Shown here piece after piece: positions 63,737-64,000 of a stretch of DNA of 64,000 bases. The position numbers and the translations under genes are program-made. How positions within the stretch are numbered: the stretch's first letter is position 1; each line of letters opens with the position of its first letter. This stretch comes from Zhongshania marina (GTDB lineage: Bacteria > Pseudomonadota > Gammaproteobacteria > Pseudomonadales > Spongiibacteraceae): NCBI RefSeq assembly GCF_002915595.1, contig NZ_PQGG01000012.1, forward strand, positions 124,001 to 188,000. Reading direction: 5' to 3'. The notes below the pieces were generated by a model. It was not told the origin of the DNA. It saw only the letters and a program-made list of their open reading frames with translations, and ran no database searches.

Positions 63737-64000
63737 ATGCAGCGCTACAAAATAATCCACCGCACATACTATAATTTTTCGTCCACGGTAACGCTTGGGC
63801 CACATTTTCTGCGTCTGCGACCACGCGAAGATTATGAGCTGCGTATAGAATCCTTTTCGCTCAATATCACACCCAACGCCACCCTACTCTGGCACCGCGA
63901 TGCCGAAGGCAACTCCGTCGCCACCGCAAGTTTTGCGCAAAAAACTCAGCAATTAATATTTGAAAGCGAAGTGATCATTCAACAATACAATGAAGCGCCG
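63737..64000 (+). CDS. Second transglutaminase-like protein, N-terminal part (cut by window end)
   Basis: The frame from ATG 63737 stays open to the window end (88 codons). The start MQRYKIIHRTYYNFSS and the following LGPHFLRLRPRED are the transglutaminase-family N-terminal beta domain. The catalytic core lies outside the window. Co-transcription with the preceding gene is likely. Confidence 0.85.
   Translation, partial: MQRYKIIHRTYYNFSSTVTLGPHFLRLRPREDYELRIESFSLNITPNATLLWHRDAEGNSVATASFAQKTQQLIFESEVIIQQYNEAP

Noticed and set aside
1-64000. CRISPR arrays, insertion sequences, prophage
   Set aside because: No regularly spaced repeats, transposase, integrase or phage structural genes were found on either strand.

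Overview
The window looks like ordinary chromosome from a Gram-negative gammaproteobacterium, probably a marine, lipid-degrading one (Cellvibrionales/Spongiibacteraceae-like is my best inference; nothing here proves the genus). The evidence is the divergent lptFG / pepA-holC-valS block, slyX, yciH, gpt, truC, rluA, a PhoPQ-type two-component pair, and a long run of acyl-CoA and lipid catabolism genes with AraC and LysR regulators. There is one tRNA (Arg, anticodon CCT). I see no CRISPR array, integrase, transposase or prophage.

Layout. 1-10200: end of a two-component operon, an RDD membrane protein, lptG-lptF on the minus strand, then pepA-holC-(acidic protein)-valS on the plus strand. 10450-17400: two cold-shock-domain genes flanking a large PAS sensor kinase, then slyX, yciH, a VOC protein, a FleQ-like sigma-54 activator, gpt and tRNA-Arg. 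17400-34300: accessory catabolism, with an AraC regulator, a thiolase-like protein, small exported proteins, a PDZ-containing NarL-type two-component pair, LysR regulators, an SDR / aminoglycoside-phosphotransferase-like kinase / acyl-CoA dehydrogenase / histidine phosphatase cluster, an acyl-CoA ligase and an esterase. 34300-45700: a CsoR-family repressor, a YcaQ-like glycosylase, the NhaP2 antiporter, small exported proteins, TruC, a GMC oxidoreductase, hydrolases and a lipoprotein. 45700-49600: an overlapping three-gene operon (DUF3604, membrane-anchored parvulin, HupE/UreJ-like). 49700-54900: a His/Tyr-rich exported peptide, a GST, a glycine-zipper protein, a PepSY-like protein, a PhoP/PhoQ-like pair, a Leu/Pro/Gly repeat protein and PpiC. 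55100-59700: a two-subunit pyruvate carboxylase with its divergent LysR regulator. 59700-64000: an exported amidohydrolase, a methyltransferase, a cereblon-like CULT protein, RluA and two transglutaminase-like genes, the last cut by the window end.

The two strongest unexpected signals are as follows. (1) An unannotated minus-strand unit of about 98 nt (roughly 55271-55174). It has a sigma-70 promoter whose -10 lies inside a perfect 7-1-7 Fur box, a pyrimidine-rich stretch that could pair with ribosome binding sites, and a textbook intrinsic terminator, so it is a candidate iron-responsive small RNA just downstream of the pyruvate carboxylase genes. (2) A free-standing 125-residue CULT-domain protein at 61561-61938 that aligns without gaps with the thalidomide-binding pocket of human cereblon (three cage tryptophans and two zinc CxxC pairs). 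Next in interest are a membrane-anchored cold-shock protein, the DUF3604/parvulin/HupE operon, and a CsoR-family repressor with altered ligand positions and an operator-like palindrome on its promoter.
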